A stretch of DNA of 64,000 nt. Source: Stanieria cyanosphaera PCC 7437 (GTDB lineage Bacteria > Cyanobacteriota > Cyanobacteriia > Cyanobacteriales > Xenococcaceae). The stretch is taken from assembly GCF_000317575.1 (NCBI RefSeq), contig NC_019748.1, positions 4,732,501-4,796,500 on the forward strand, read 5' to 3'. A model generated the notes under the pieces. That model was given only the letters and a program-made list of their open reading frames with translations, was not told the origin of the DNA and searched no databases. Both the position numbers and the translations under genes were made by a program. Positions 36,351 through 46,407 of this stretch are shown piece by piece (the first letter of the stretch is position 1; each line of letters starts with the position of its first letter).

Positions 36351-37619
36351 TTGTCTTTAGGAATTATTTTTCAACTTAGTTTAGTTGCAATTTTAGCTTT
36401 TTATGTGGCTTGGAATTTGGGAGCTAATGATGTTGCTAATTCAATGGGAACTTCGGTAGGCTCAAAAGCAATTTCTCTCAAACAAGCCTTAATTATTGCT
36501 GGTATTTTAGAATTTACTGGTGCTATTATTTTTGGACATGAAGTATCAGCTACCTTAGCTACTAAAATAGCTAATCCAGATCTTTTTAGCGACCAACCTC
36601 AACTATTTGTGTTGGGAATGGTATCAGTCTTAATTGCCTGTGGTTTATGGTTACAAATTGCTACTAGCAAAGGTTTACCCGTCGCTTCTTCTCACGCTGT
36701 CGTAGGAGCGATCGCAGGTTTTAGTTGGGTTGCTGTTGGACAAAATGCAGTAGATTGGAGCAATATTGGTTTTATTTGTTTAGGTTGGTTGGTTACACCT
36801 ATAATTAGTGCGATTATTGCTGCTTTTTTTTATAACTTGCTGCAAAATTATTTATTAAATACTTCTGATTCTCTTACCCGTTTACAAGAATGGATTCCTT
36901 GGTTAAGCAGCAGTTTAGTTGCGATTTTTAGTGTGATCGTTTTACCAAGAATTTGGCAAGAAAATATCTTTCAATCTTTTCCACTTCCGCTTCACGATCT
37001 TTCTTTATTAGTTGGGGGAACAGGCGCGATCTCTATTAGTTGGTTTAGTTGGCAGCAGTTAGAAAAAGCTAAACAAAGCCATACAGAAAAAAGAGCAGCT
37101 TTAGAAAAAATTATGGCAAAATTTCAGGTATTTAGTGCCTGTTTTGTCGCTTTTGCTCATGGTTCTAATGATGTAGGTAATGCGATCGCTCCTTTAGCAG
37201 CTATTGTATATGTGTTTAACTATAATACTGTTCCCATTAATGGGATTAATATTCCCGCTTGGATTTTAATTCTTGGTGGTTTAGGAATTGTAGCTGGTTT
37301 AGCTGTTCAAGGTAAAAATGTTATTACTACTATTGGAGAAGATATAATCACTCTTGTTCCTAGCAGTGGATTTTGTGCCGAACTTGCCACAGCTACCACA
37401 ATTTTGTTAGCTTCTCGAATTGGTTTACCTGTTTCCACTTCCCATGCTTTAGTAGGTAGTGTAGTTGGGATTGGTATATTGCAGAAAACTCAAAAAGTTC
37501 AATGGCAAACAATTAAATCAGTTATTCTCGCTTGGGTAATTACTCTACCTGCTGCTGCTATTTTAGGCATAATTAGTTTTAGTCTCTTGCGCTTAATCAC
37601 ACTCACCAATTATCAGTAG
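36351..37619 (+). CDS. PiT-family inorganic phosphate transporter
   Basis: 422 residues, TTG start (no ATG is near; the sequence LGIIFQLSLVAILAFYVAW fits a natural N-terminus). The two inverted family signatures are present: NLGANDVANSMGTSVGSKAI near the N-terminus and FAHGSNDVGNAIAPLAAIV in the second half. Both are followed by a GLPVSxSHA motif (KGLPVASSHAVVGAI and RIGLPVSTSHALVGSV). About 11-12 membrane helices. It takes up phosphate with H+ or Na+; sulfate members of this family also exist in other bacteria. Its stop codon lies inside a 28-bp palindrome. Confidence 0.9.
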   Translation: MSLGIIFQLSLVAILAFYVAWNLGANDVANSMGTSVGSKAISLKQALIIAGILEFTGAIIFGHEVSATLATKIANPDLFSDQPQLFVLGMVSVLIACGLWLQIATSKGLPVASSHAVVGAIAGFSWVAVGQNAVDWSNIGFICLGWLVTPIISAIIAAFFYNLLQNYLLNTSDSLTRLQEWIPWLSSSLVAIFSVIVLPRIWQENIFQSFPLPLHDLSLLVGGTGAISISWFSWQQLEKAKQSHTEKRAALEKIMAKFQVFSACFVAFAHGSNDVGNAIAPLAAIVYVFNYNTVPINGINIPAWILILGGLGIVAGLAVQGKNVITTIGEDIITLVPSSGFCAELATATTILLASRIGLPVSTSHALVGSVVGIGILQKTQKVQWQTIKSVILAWVITLPAAAILGIISFSLLRLITLTNYQ

Positions 37620-37643
37620 GGATAATTCATGAATTATCTTTAC
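37616..37643. repeat. 28-bp palindrome overlapping a stop codon (family member 4)
   Basis: GTAGGGATAATTC and GAATTATCTTTAC flank a central AT, with the same AATTCATGAATT core as members 2 and 3. It supplies the TAG stop of the phosphate transporter gene. Confidence 0.75.
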
Positions 37644-37682
37644 ACCAATTCTAGTTAACCATCAAATATTAACTAAATTATT

Positions 37683-38744
37683 ATGAATATCTCTACAAAA
37701 AATAAACCTGCTTCAATCAGCAACCAAGAATTTTTATTAGGAAAATCTTTAACTCAATTAACCGACTGGGTACAACAACAAGGACAACCTGCCTATCGTG
37801 GTAAGCAGTTACATCAATGGTTATATCAAAAAGGAGCGCGATCGCTCTTGGAAATTTCTGTTTTTCCGAAACAATGGCGGGAATCGATGGCAAATTTTCC
37901 GATTGGGCGTTCTACCATTGATTATCGCAGCATTGCACCCGACCGCACTCGCAAATATCTTTTACGGTTGCAAGATGGTTTAACCATTGAAACCGTCGGT
38001 ATTCCAACTGATAAACGTTTAACTGTTTGTGTTTCTTCTCAAGTTGGTTGTCCGATGGCGTGCGACTTTTGTGCTACAGGAAAAGGTGGTTATACCCGCA
38101 ACTTACAAGCTAGTGAAATTGTCGACCAAGTTCTCACAGTTCAAGAAGATTTTGGGCAAAGAGTTAGTAATGTCGTGTTTATGGGCATGGGAGAACCCTT
38201 AATTAATCTCGAACAAGTAGTAACCACAGTGCATTCTCTTAATCAAGATGTAGGCATTGGACAAAGAAATCTAACAATTTCAACGGTAGGATTACCTGGC
38301 AAAATTCGTCAACTAGCTCAACATCAATTACAAGTTACTTTTGCGGTTAGTCTTCATGCTTCTAATCAAAAATTACGAGAACAACTCATACCAAGTGCCA
38401 ATCATTATCCTTTAGAGCAATTATTAGAAGAATGCCGAGAATACGTCACTATTACCAGTAGAAGAATAACCTTTGAATATATTCTCCTCGCTGGTGTCAA
38501 TGATCTACCCGAACACGCAGAAGAATTGGCTCGACATTTACGAGGTTTTCAAACTCATGTTAATCTTATACCTTATAATCCAATTCAAGAAGCTCATTAT
38601 CAACGTCCTAGTCAACAGCGAATTACTCAATTTACTCAGATTCTGAAGCAAAGAAAGATTGCTGTTAGCGTAAGGTATTCTCGCGGTTTAGAAGCTGATG
38701 CTGCTTGTGGGCAGTTGCGGACATCTTTAAACGAGATGCGCTAA
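37683..38744 (+). CDS. rlmN: Dual-specificity 23S rRNA/tRNA adenine-C2 methyltransferase RlmN
   Basis: 353 residues. This radical SAM enzyme makes m2A2503 in 23S rRNA and m2A37 in some tRNAs. Visible are the N-terminal accessory domain ([21 protein letters not shown]), the Fe-S motif C123-x-x-x-C127-x-x-C130 ([15 protein letters not shown]) and [32 protein letters not shown] and the C-terminal mono-methylated Cys342 region (AACGQLR) complete the set. All catalytic residues are in place. Its last 80 bases overlap the 3' end of the convergent gene at 38665. Confidence 0.95.
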   Translation: MNISTKNKPASISNQEFLLGKSLTQLTDWVQQQGQPAYRGKQLHQWLYQKGARSLLEISVFPKQWRESMANFPIGRSTIDYRSIAPDRTRKYLLRLQDGLTIETVGIPTDKRLTVCVSSQVGCPMACDFCATGKGGYTRNLQASEIVDQVLTVQEDFGQRVSNVVFMGMGEPLINLEQVVTTVHSLNQDVGIGQRNLTISTVGLPGKIRQLAQHQLQVTFAVSLHASNQKLREQLIPSANHYPLEQLLEECREYVTITSRRITFEYILLAGVNDLPEHAEELARHLRGFQTHVNLIPYNPIQEAHYQRPSQQRITQFTQILKQRKIAVSVRYSRGLEADAACGQLRTSLNEMR

Positions 38745-38919
38745 AATCGGCTGTAATTCCTGGGGCATAGGCTTCAATTACTCTGGCTGTATCCAAACAT
38801 TGTATTAATAAATAATCACAACTACCGCAGGAAGTCCTTCTGATCCGACTTTGGGTACAGTGAGATCTTTCTGCCAAATCTCCACAGTTAGGGCAACGAA
38901 TTATTTGTAATTTATTCAT
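38665..38919 (-). CDS. Small zinc-ribbon protein of cyanobacterial type
   Basis: The start at 38919 ([20 protein letters not shown]) is set by GAGG eight bases upstream; an earlier ATG at 38952 has none. 84 residues with a C4 zinc ribbon, CPNCG plus CGSCDY, then [19 protein letters not shown] recall proteins of this type being mislabelled as PriA helicase because of the ribbon; it has no helicase domain. The tail after YAPGI (about 30 residues) runs antisense into rlmN and may be a readthrough extension caused by loss of the original stop. Confidence 0.7.
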   Translation of the reverse strand: MNKLQIIRCPNCGDLAERSHCTQSRIRRTSCGSCDYLLIQCLDTARVIEAYAPGITADFSASRLKMSATAHKQHQLLNRENTLR

Positions 38920-39237
38920 TTTTTTTCCTCGATCAACAACAACAATATTCATTTTTTATTGATATTTGTTTAATTATTTTTTGATTTTATTTTTAATAAA
39001 CTGTTTTATTATAATTGCTATTGTTTTTTTGATCCCATTTTTTATTAAAACTTTTTCAGCGATCCCTGTCGTTTAAACTACTAATTCGATTTTTTTTGAC
39101 AAAATCAACCTGAATTAATTTCGTTAATAAAATTTACTGGGTAAGTTTGGTTTATTATCCTAAAATTCCTGACTTGCGGTAATATTCCGAAAGTTGTATT
39201 TTTTGTAAATTCAAGCCTAAGAGCGATCGCGGTAACT

Positions 39238-40071
39238 ATGGAATTTGAATGGCAAACAGCCAAAACTTATGAAGATATCCTTTATCAAAAATGGGATGGT
39301 ATCGCCAAAATCAGTATCAATCGTCCTCATAAACGAAATGCTTTTCGACCTAAAACTGTTTTTGAAATGTATGATGCTTTTTGTGATGCCAGAGAAGATA
39401 GTTCTATTGGTGTGGTTTTACTCACTGGGGTAGGCCCTCATACTGATGGTAAATACGCTTTTTGTGCGGGAGGTGATCAAAGTGTGAGAGGAAAAGCAGG
39501 TTATCTTGACGATCAAGGAGTTCCTCGTTTAAATGTTCTCGATCTACAACGTCTGATTCGTTCTCTTCCTAAAGTAACTATTGCCTTGGTAGCTGGTTAT
39601 GCGATCGGAGGTGGTCATGTGCTTCATCTTTTATGTGATTTAACTATTGCAGCAGATAACGCTATTTTCGGACAAACAGGACCAAAAGTTGGCAGTTTTG
39701 ATGGCGGTTTTGGTGCTAGCTATTTAGCTCGGATTGTCGGACAAAAGAAAGCTCGAGAAATTTGGTTTCTTTGTCGTCAGTACAACGCTACCGAAGCTTT
39801 ATCAATGGGTTTAATTAACTGCGTTGTTCCGATACAACAATTAGAAACAGAAGGAATTAAATGGGCAAAAGAGATTTTAGAAAAAAGTCCCATTGCCATT
39901 CGTTGTCTCAAAGCTGCTTTTAATGCAGACTGTGATGGACAAGCTGGTTTACAAGAACTAGCGGGTAATGCAACTTTGCTTTATTACATGACAGAAGAAG
40001 GAACGGAAGGAAAACAAGCATTTTTAGAAAAACGCCCTCCTGATTTTCGTCAGTATCCTTGGTTACCTTAA
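39238..40071 (+). CDS. menB: 1,4-dihydroxy-2-naphthoyl-CoA synthase
   Basis: 277 residues of the crotonase fold. The enzyme closes the second ring of the naphthoquinone head group from o-succinylbenzoyl-CoA in phylloquinone synthesis, the quinone of photosystem I. Signatures are [76 protein letters not shown] and the C-terminal [16 protein letters not shown]. The Gly in the [10 protein letters not shown] region fits the bicarbonate-dependent MenB type. It is monocistronic. Confidence 0.96.
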   Translation: MEFEWQTAKTYEDILYQKWDGIAKISINRPHKRNAFRPKTVFEMYDAFCDAREDSSIGVVLLTGVGPHTDGKYAFCAGGDQSVRGKAGYLDDQGVPRLNVLDLQRLIRSLPKVTIALVAGYAIGGGHVLHLLCDLTIAADNAIFGQTGPKVGSFDGGFGASYLARIVGQKKAREIWFLCRQYNATEALSMGLINCVVPIQQLETEGIKWAKEILEKSPIAIRCLKAAFNADCDGQAGLQELAGNATLLYYMTEEGTEGKQAFLEKRPPDFRQYPWLP

Positions 40072-40081
40072 TTTCAAACTA

Positions 40082-40160
40082 GATAGCGTTTCTACATCAA
40101 ACTGATTCAATTTATTTCACTATTTGAACCTTTATTTGTTACTTAAATAGAAATGCTATC
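40082..40160. repeat. 79-bp element with 13-bp terminal inverted repeats
   Basis: GATAGCGTTTCTA (40082-40094) is mirrored by TAGAAATGCTATC (40148-40160) with one mismatch. It lies just after the menB stop. It is MITE-like or a long weak hairpin. Confidence 0.5.
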
Positions 40161-40221
40161 AAACTAAATTTGTAGTTGTTTTCTCAATTTTTTGTTTTAA
40201 AAACCAGAATACTTAACTTTT

Positions 40222-40274
40222 GAGTCGCACCTAAAAATCTTTAGATTGGATGCGACTCTACTTTAAATTTTTTT
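40222..40274 (+). terminator. Probable terminator downstream of menB
   Basis: GAGTCGCA (40222-40229) pairs with TGCGACTC (40251-40258). The loop itself contains an AAATCT/AGATT pair, and a T-run follows within about 10 bases (40268-40274). Confidence 0.55.
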
Positions 40275-40322
40275 CAACAAATGAGTTTTATTAATGATCT
40301 TAAAAATGGGAATTGACTTAAA

Positions 40323-40613
40323 CTAATTTTTATTTGGTAAGAGCTTTTTGATATCGACAGTTATGTTTTCAGAATGAGTTGTTTCAACAGCAGAAAGTTG
40401 ACTAGTACAATTTAGTGAAAACGTGTTTTCTAAAAGTAATATTTCTTCAAGATTGTCCCAAGGAGAGTCAAAAGGAGAAGAAGCTAGTGAACAAGCAATC
40501 CAATTACTTTCAACTGGTACTCCTAACCTCTGGCAAGAGCCTCCTCTACGCCCTTCTGAATTGTAATAACGGCAATAACGACAAGCAGGAGTATTAAAAC
40601 TTGCTTTTTTCAT
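40323..40613 (-). CDS. Small Cys-rich hypothetical protein
   Basis: The ATG at 40613 (MKKASFNTPACRYCRYYNSEGR) is chosen over one at 40631; neither has a clear ribosome binding site. 96 residues. The first half carries CRYC, GGSCQRLGVPV and NWIACSLA, four Cys likely to bind metal. The second half is acidic and unstructured. It has the look of a conserved cyanobacterial small protein. I do not know a function. Confidence 0.65.
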   Translation of the reverse strand: MKKASFNTPACRYCRYYNSEGRRGGSCQRLGVPVESNWIACSLASSPFDSPWDNLEEILLLENTFSLNCTSQLSAVETTHSENITVDIKKLLPNKN

Positions 40614-40877
40614 TGGTTTTATTAAGCTCAAACTGTTTAACCCACATCTCTATTTTGCTTAAAGCCAAAAGTCCTAATTATGCAATTCCAACTATTATCC
40701 TGTATAGCTTTTAGCGATCCCCAATCCCTATTTATTTTTTATATTCTCTTTATTATTGGTTAATAAACAGATACAAGCTTTTAAATTTAGTAGTGGTTAA
40801 TACAATTAGTTTTAGGTAGATCTAACTATAAATAGTTTCAAATTGATAGGGATCAAAGTAAATTGAATTATTTTAAG

Positions 40878-41486
40878 TCAATCTTGATTTTTTTTTTGTT
40901 GTTTATTTGCTTCTAAATTAGCTGTAAGATGATGAGATTGAGCAGCCCATTTCTGGCTAATACAATGGCAACATAATTGCCAACGTTCTAGTTCTCCTAT
41001 GGGAGTTGGGCAACTGCATTGAGGACAAGCAGGTAACCGCTGCGATCGCTCTTGCAGAATTTTTTGCCAACGTTGCACGGCAGTGTTAAGGTCTTTAGCT
41101 GGAGTAGAGTTAAGAATATTACTTTCAGTTTGACTAATTTCAATCTGGCTGGGATGAGATGATTGGGTAGAATTGCTTGGTGAATTTTTGCTTTGATACC
41201 AATGTTGAGGCGAATAACGAATGTCTTTGAGAACAAAAGATAATTGATGATTGAGTTTTTGAAGTAAAGAAAATCTTTGTAAAGATAATTCTTGTGCCAA
41301 ACTATAACTGGAAATAGCCACCCAAAGAATTTGCCTGGAAATATATAAAGGGCGGGTATGTTGGACTAATTTTTGGTCTATTACTTCTTGCCAACAGTTC
41401 ATCACTTGGCGATACTGTTGATACTGTTCCCAACCTGGTTGTTGTTCGAGTAGGGCAATAATGCGATCGAGGGAATTAAAAGACAT
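40878..41486 (-). CDS. DciA-like (DUF721) protein with C-terminal zinc ribbon
   Basis: 202 residues. Residues 1-95 form a DUF721/DciA-type domain (IIALLEQQPGWEQYQQYRQVMNCWQEVI, LYISRQILWVAISSYSLAQELS). Then comes a polar linker of about 45 residues, and then a zinc-ribbon-like CPQCSCPTPIGELERWQLCCHC. DciA proteins load or recruit replicative helicase DnaB in bacteria lacking DnaC. The ribbon is a cyanobacterial addition. The role in helicase loading is inferred from the domain. Confidence 0.75.
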   Translation of the reverse strand: MSFNSLDRIIALLEQQPGWEQYQQYRQVMNCWQEVIDQKLVQHTRPLYISRQILWVAISSYSLAQELSLQRFSLLQKLNHQLSFVLKDIRYSPQHWYQSKNSPSNSTQSSHPSQIEISQTESNILNSTPAKDLNTAVQRWQKILQERSQRLPACPQCSCPTPIGELERWQLCCHCISQKWAAQSHHLTANLEANKQQKKNQD

Positions 41487-41492
41487 CAGTTG

Positions 41493-41610
41493 ATACTAAG
41501 TTGCGCTCTAATATGTCATTCTGAATGGAGCAAAGCAAAGTGAAGAATCTCGCAAGATACTTCGCTTCGCTCAGTATGACAAAATTAGACTTTTGACTCC
41601 AACTTAGTAT
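41493..41610. mobile_element. MITE-like element with nested inverted repeats (118 bp)
   Basis: Perfect ends ATACTAAGTT (41493-41502) and AACTTAGTAT (41601-41610) enclose a second inverted pair, TGTCATTCTGA and TCAGTATGACA. An inner GAAGAATCTCG and CTTCGCTTCGCT segment follows, of a kind often seen in bacterial dispersed repeats. It carries no ORF and lies between convergent-looking minus genes. It could be moved by a transposase elsewhere in the genome. Confidence 0.6.
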
Positions 41611-41722
41611 AAGATAATTCAGAATTAGTGAGCTAACTCTATTGTTCAATATTTCAACTACAAAAAAGGGTAAGCTACGAGCAGCCTACCCTCAAAACAA
41701 TCACAAAAAAATCAATCCAGAC

Positions 41723-43212
<1,490 letters not shown>

Positions 43213-43292
43213 GAATTGTATCACTTTGCCACTGTTGATGGAGCAATCCTAGCTATGATAAAAAATAAAATTTTTTAAGTACTCGACATTTT

Positions 43293-43781
43293 CTAATCCA
43301 ACGGTAATGAAGTTGAAGCTTTGACTTCATTAAGAACGATACTAGTTCTGATCTTATCTACACCTGAAATTGGGATAATTTTCTCGCGTAGTAACTTCTC
43401 TAGATGCTGGTGGTTGGCAACTACAAATTTTAAAAGATAATCAAATTCTCCCGCAAGATAATGACATTCTAAAATTTCTGGTAATTCTTGTACTTGGGTA
43501 CAGAAATTATTGACACACTCTGACTGATGATGAGTGAGAGTAACTTGAGCAAAACAAAGTAAATCCAAACCTAAAGCTTCGCGATTGACCAAAGTAACAT
43601 AGCGGTCTATTGTCCCCTTTTGTTCGAGCTTTTTCAGTCTTTTTTGGAGTCCAGGGGCTGAGAGATTGACTCGACGAGCTAATTCTGCACTGCTGATGCG
43701 ACCATCTTCTTGTAACAAACGCAAGATAGCCCTATCCATTTCATCCAACTGTTCTAGTGGCTCTTTGGGATTCAAGGTCAA
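43293..43781 (-). CDS. Lrp/AsnC-family transcriptional regulator
   Basis: 162 residues. An N-terminal winged helix-turn-helix (LDEMDRAILRLLQEDGRISSAELARRVNLSAPGLQKRLKKLE) is followed by a RAM ligand-binding domain (CHYLAGEFDYLLKFVVANHQHLEKLL and TSIVLNEVKASTSLPLD). It belongs to the feast/famine class, which usually senses an amino acid. It is transcribed away from hpd with a 235-bp shared region, the standard layout for a regulator of the divergent catabolic genes. The likely effector is tyrosine, phenylalanine or threonine, by context only. Confidence 0.92.
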   Translation of the reverse strand: MTLNPKEPLEQLDEMDRAILRLLQEDGRISSAELARRVNLSAPGLQKRLKKLEQKGTIDRYVTLVNREALGLDLLCFAQVTLTHHQSECVNNFCTQVQELPEILECHYLAGEFDYLLKFVVANHQHLEKLLREKIIPISGVDKIRTSIVLNEVKASTSLPLD

Positions 43782-44016
43782 TTTCCTTTGAATAATATTT
43801 TTTATCTAGCTTAGTTCATTTTTAAAGCTGAATCAAGTTTTTAAAGAAACGATCTATACTTAAATAAGAGTAATAGTTATTTTTTTTATTCTAATCACTT
43901 TAATTAAGTTAATAATCAAAACCGAGTTATAGTCTTCTCTAATTTATTTGCATCAAGAAATTAATCATCAAAAGCAGATCAAATACTGACGATACCTCGG
44001 GAAGGGAGGAATTCCC

Positions 44017-45105
44017 ATGAGCGAAATTTGTCGGATCAAATCCTTTGATCATCTCGAATTTTACGTTGGTAATGCTAAACAAGCAGCACATTTTTATAGT
44101 CAAGGTTTTGGCTTTACTAATACTGCTTATCGAGGTTTAGAAACAGGAGAGCGCAAAACGGCATCCTATCTAATGGAACAAGGTCAGATTCGTTTGGTGT
44201 TGAGTACAGGGTTGAGTGGAGATGATCAAATTTGTCAAAGTGCGATCGCTCATGGTGATGCTATAGCTGTAATTGCTTTGGAAGTTCCTGATGCTGTTCG
44301 TGCTTACCGTGAGACAACTAAGCGGGGTGCTAGGGGAGCTATTCCACCTACTGAAGAAGAGGATGAACAGGGAGTATTTCGTTATGCAGCCATTCATGCT
44401 TATGGTGAAGTTTTAATTAAATTTGTAGAAAGAAGTAATTACAAGGGAGTGTTTGCTCCTGGTTTTGTACCAAGAAAATCAGCTACTGGTAAGGGTGTGG
44501 GATTAACCCGTATCGATCATGTGGTCGGCAATGTTGAGTTGGGAACGATGGAAAAGTGGGTACAATTTTTTGCCGAGACAATGGGTTTTGAATTGTTAGT
44601 TCATTTCGACGATCAAACTATTGCCACAGAATACTCTGCCTTGATGTCTAAGGTGATGCAAGACGGAAAAGGCAGCATTAAACTACCGATTAATGAGCCA
44701 GCCCAAGGCAAAGGTAAGTCTCAAATTCAAGAATACTTGGATTATAACGGCGGTGCTGGAATTCAACACGTAGCTTTCGCAACCAACGATATTATTCAAA
44801 CGGTATCTCAACTTAGAAATTCAGGGGTAGAGTTTTTGGCCGTACCCCCAACTTATTACGAAAACATTGACAAAAGAGTAGGCAAAATCGATGAACGAAT
44901 TGAGAAACTGGCAGAGTTGGGAATTTTGGTAGACCGCGATAGCGAAGGTTATTTGCTTCAGATTTTTACCCAACCAGTAGAAGACCGACCAACACTATTT
45001 TTTGAAGTAATTCAACGCTGTGGTTCTCAGGGATTTGGGGAAGGCAACTTTAAGGCTTTATTTGAAGCCATTGAGCGCGAGCAAGTACGAAGAGGCAATC
45101 TCTAG
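44017..45105 (+). CDS. hppD: 4-hydroxyphenylpyruvate dioxygenase
   Basis: 362 residues. This Fe(II) enzyme converts 4-hydroxyphenylpyruvate, the keto acid of tyrosine, to homogentisate. Two vicinal-oxygen-chelate domains carry the iron triad His168 (TRIDHVVGN), His251 (GIQHVAFAT) and Glu330 (LFFEVIQR). The C-terminal GFGEGNFKALFEAIEREQ gate helix is intact. The start has a near-perfect AAGGGAGGA seven bases upstream. It is the first gene of the catabolic run. In most cyanobacteria HPPD feeds tocopherol synthesis; here the following genes break homogentisate down, so both fates compete for it. Confidence 0.97.
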   Translation: MSEICRIKSFDHLEFYVGNAKQAAHFYSQGFGFTNTAYRGLETGERKTASYLMEQGQIRLVLSTGLSGDDQICQSAIAHGDAIAVIALEVPDAVRAYRETTKRGARGAIPPTEEEDEQGVFRYAAIHAYGEVLIKFVERSNYKGVFAPGFVPRKSATGKGVGLTRIDHVVGNVELGTMEKWVQFFAETMGFELLVHFDDQTIATEYSALMSKVMQDGKGSIKLPINEPAQGKGKSQIQEYLDYNGGAGIQHVAFATNDIIQTVSQLRNSGVEFLAVPPTYYENIDKRVGKIDERIEKLAELGILVDRDSEGYLLQIFTQPVEDRPTLFFEVIQRCGSQGFGEGNFKALFEAIEREQVRRGNL

Positions 45106-45123
45106 GAATGTGGAGTCAAAATT

Positions 45124-46317
45124 ATGAGTTACTATTACAAACTGGGCAGCATTCCTCACAAACGTCACACTCAATTTCGTCAGCCAGACGGTTCTTTATA
45201 TCACGAAGAACTAATCGGAACTCTGGGTTTTTCAGGGGTTCAATCTTTACTTTATCACCTGCGTCCACCTACCCAAATCCAACGAATTGTTTGGAAACAA
45301 CCAACAGAAATCATCTATGAAGAATCAGCACCTTTGTATCCTCGTCATCTGCGCACCAACACTGTATCACAAAGAGGAGATGCGATTTGCGAAGCAGGCG
45401 CGGACGCGATCGCGTCTCGTGTTCCACTTCTAGGCAATGCAGATCTTTGTATCTCAATTGCTCGACCAAGCGAACCGATGCAGTATTGGTATCGTTTTGC
45501 TCATGGGGATGAAATTCTGTTCATTCATGATGGTAGTGGCATCTTAGAAAGTCAGTTTGGCATCCTTCACTATCAGCCAGGTGATTATTTGGTAATTCCC
45601 ACAGGCATTCTTTGGCGCATTTTACCCGATGCAGATGTCGAACAACGAATGCTAGTGCTGGAAACATGGGGACATATTCAACCTCCCCGACGCTATCTCA
45701 ACGAGTACGGACAATTTTTGGAAACATCTCCCTATTGCGAACGAGATCTTCGTCCACCAGAAAAGCTAATTACCTATGACGAGCGAGGAGAATTTGAGGT
45801 TCGCGTTAAAGCCAGAGGTGGGATAACTAGTTACCTCTATCAACATCATCCCCTAGATATTGTGGGCTGGGATGGACATCTTTGGCCTTTTGCTCTCAAT
45901 ATTGAGGATTTTGAACCGATTACAGGACGAATTCACCAGCCTCCGCCAGTACATCAAACCTTTGCAGGTTCTGGCTTTGTGATTTGTTCGTTTGTCCCGC
46001 GTTTATTTGATTATCATCCTTTAGCTATTCCTGCTCCTTATAACCATGCCAACGTCGATTCAGATGAAGTAATTTACTACGTTGAGGGCAATTTTATGTC
46101 TCGTCTAGGTACTGAGCGAAGCTCGATTACTTTTCATCCTAGTGGTATACCTCACGGGCCTCATCCAGGAAAATATCAAGGATCGATTGGAAAGGAACGA
46201 ACCGATGAAGTTGCGGTGATGATCGATACTTTTCGACCACTTAAGTTGACCACGCAAGGATTGCTTTTTGAGGACAAAGACTATCCCTATAGCTGGAGTG
46301 AGCCGATCAATATCTAG
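45124..46317 (+). CDS. hmgA: Homogentisate 1,2-dioxygenase (bacterial type)
   Basis: 397 residues. It opens the homogentisate ring to maleylacetoacetate. Cupin-type: MSYYYKLGSIPHKRHTQFRQ at the start, YHLRPPTQ, a jelly-roll core, and the Fe(II) site region PYNHANVDSDEVIYYVEGNFMSR with His308 and Glu315. GIPHGPHPG supplies His344. It starts 18 bases after hppD. Residues 88-95 (ICEAGADA) appear to be an 8-residue insertion encoded by GC-rich DNA that splits a HIP1 site; it sits in a surface-like loop ahead of SRVPLLGN. Catalytic residues are intact, so the enzyme is probably active. Confidence 0.93.
   Translation: MSYYYKLGSIPHKRHTQFRQPDGSLYHEELIGTLGFSGVQSLLYHLRPPTQIQRIVWKQPTEIIYEESAPLYPRHLRTNTVSQRGDAICEAGADAIASRVPLLGNADLCISIARPSEPMQYWYRFAHGDEILFIHDGSGILESQFGILHYQPGDYLVIPTGILWRILPDADVEQRMLVLETWGHIQPPRRYLNEYGQFLETSPYCERDLRPPEKLITYDERGEFEVRVKARGGITSYLYQHHPLDIVGWDGHLWPFALNIEDFEPITGRIHQPPPVHQTFAGSGFVICSFVPRLFDYHPLAIPAPYNHANVDSDEVIYYVEGNFMSRLGTERSSITFHPSGIPHGPHPGKYQGSIGKERTDEVAVMIDTFRPLKLTTQGLLFEDKDYPYSWSEPINI
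45387..45410 (+). repeat. 24-nt GC-rich insertion in hmgA, splitting a HIP1 site
   Basis: Removing TTGCGAAGC...GCGAT (24 nt) restores GCGATCGCG exactly and keeps the frame. The insert shares GCGAAGC with the 24-nt insert in kbl (49429-49452). Confidence 0.6.
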
Positions 46318-46335
46318 TTGACTGGTTGAGGTAAA

Positions 46336-46363
46336 GGCAGATGGCAGGAGGCAAGAGGCAAGT
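46336..46363 (+). repeat. Four tandem heptamers GGCARRN in the hmgA-HDO spacer
   Basis: GGCAGAT, GGCAGGA, GGCAAGA and GGCAAGT follow each other without gaps. This is the pattern of cyanobacterial short tandemly repeated repetitive (STRR) heptamers. Confidence 0.7.
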
Positions 46364-46407
46364 TAAATGTGGATGAGCTTAATTGTTAAATCGGGAGCAA
46401 CTTTAGA

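Noticed and set aside
38665-38952. Annotating the zinc-ribbon gene as PriA helicase
   Set aside because: The protein has fewer than 100 residues and only the Cys4 ribbon; there are no helicase motifs.
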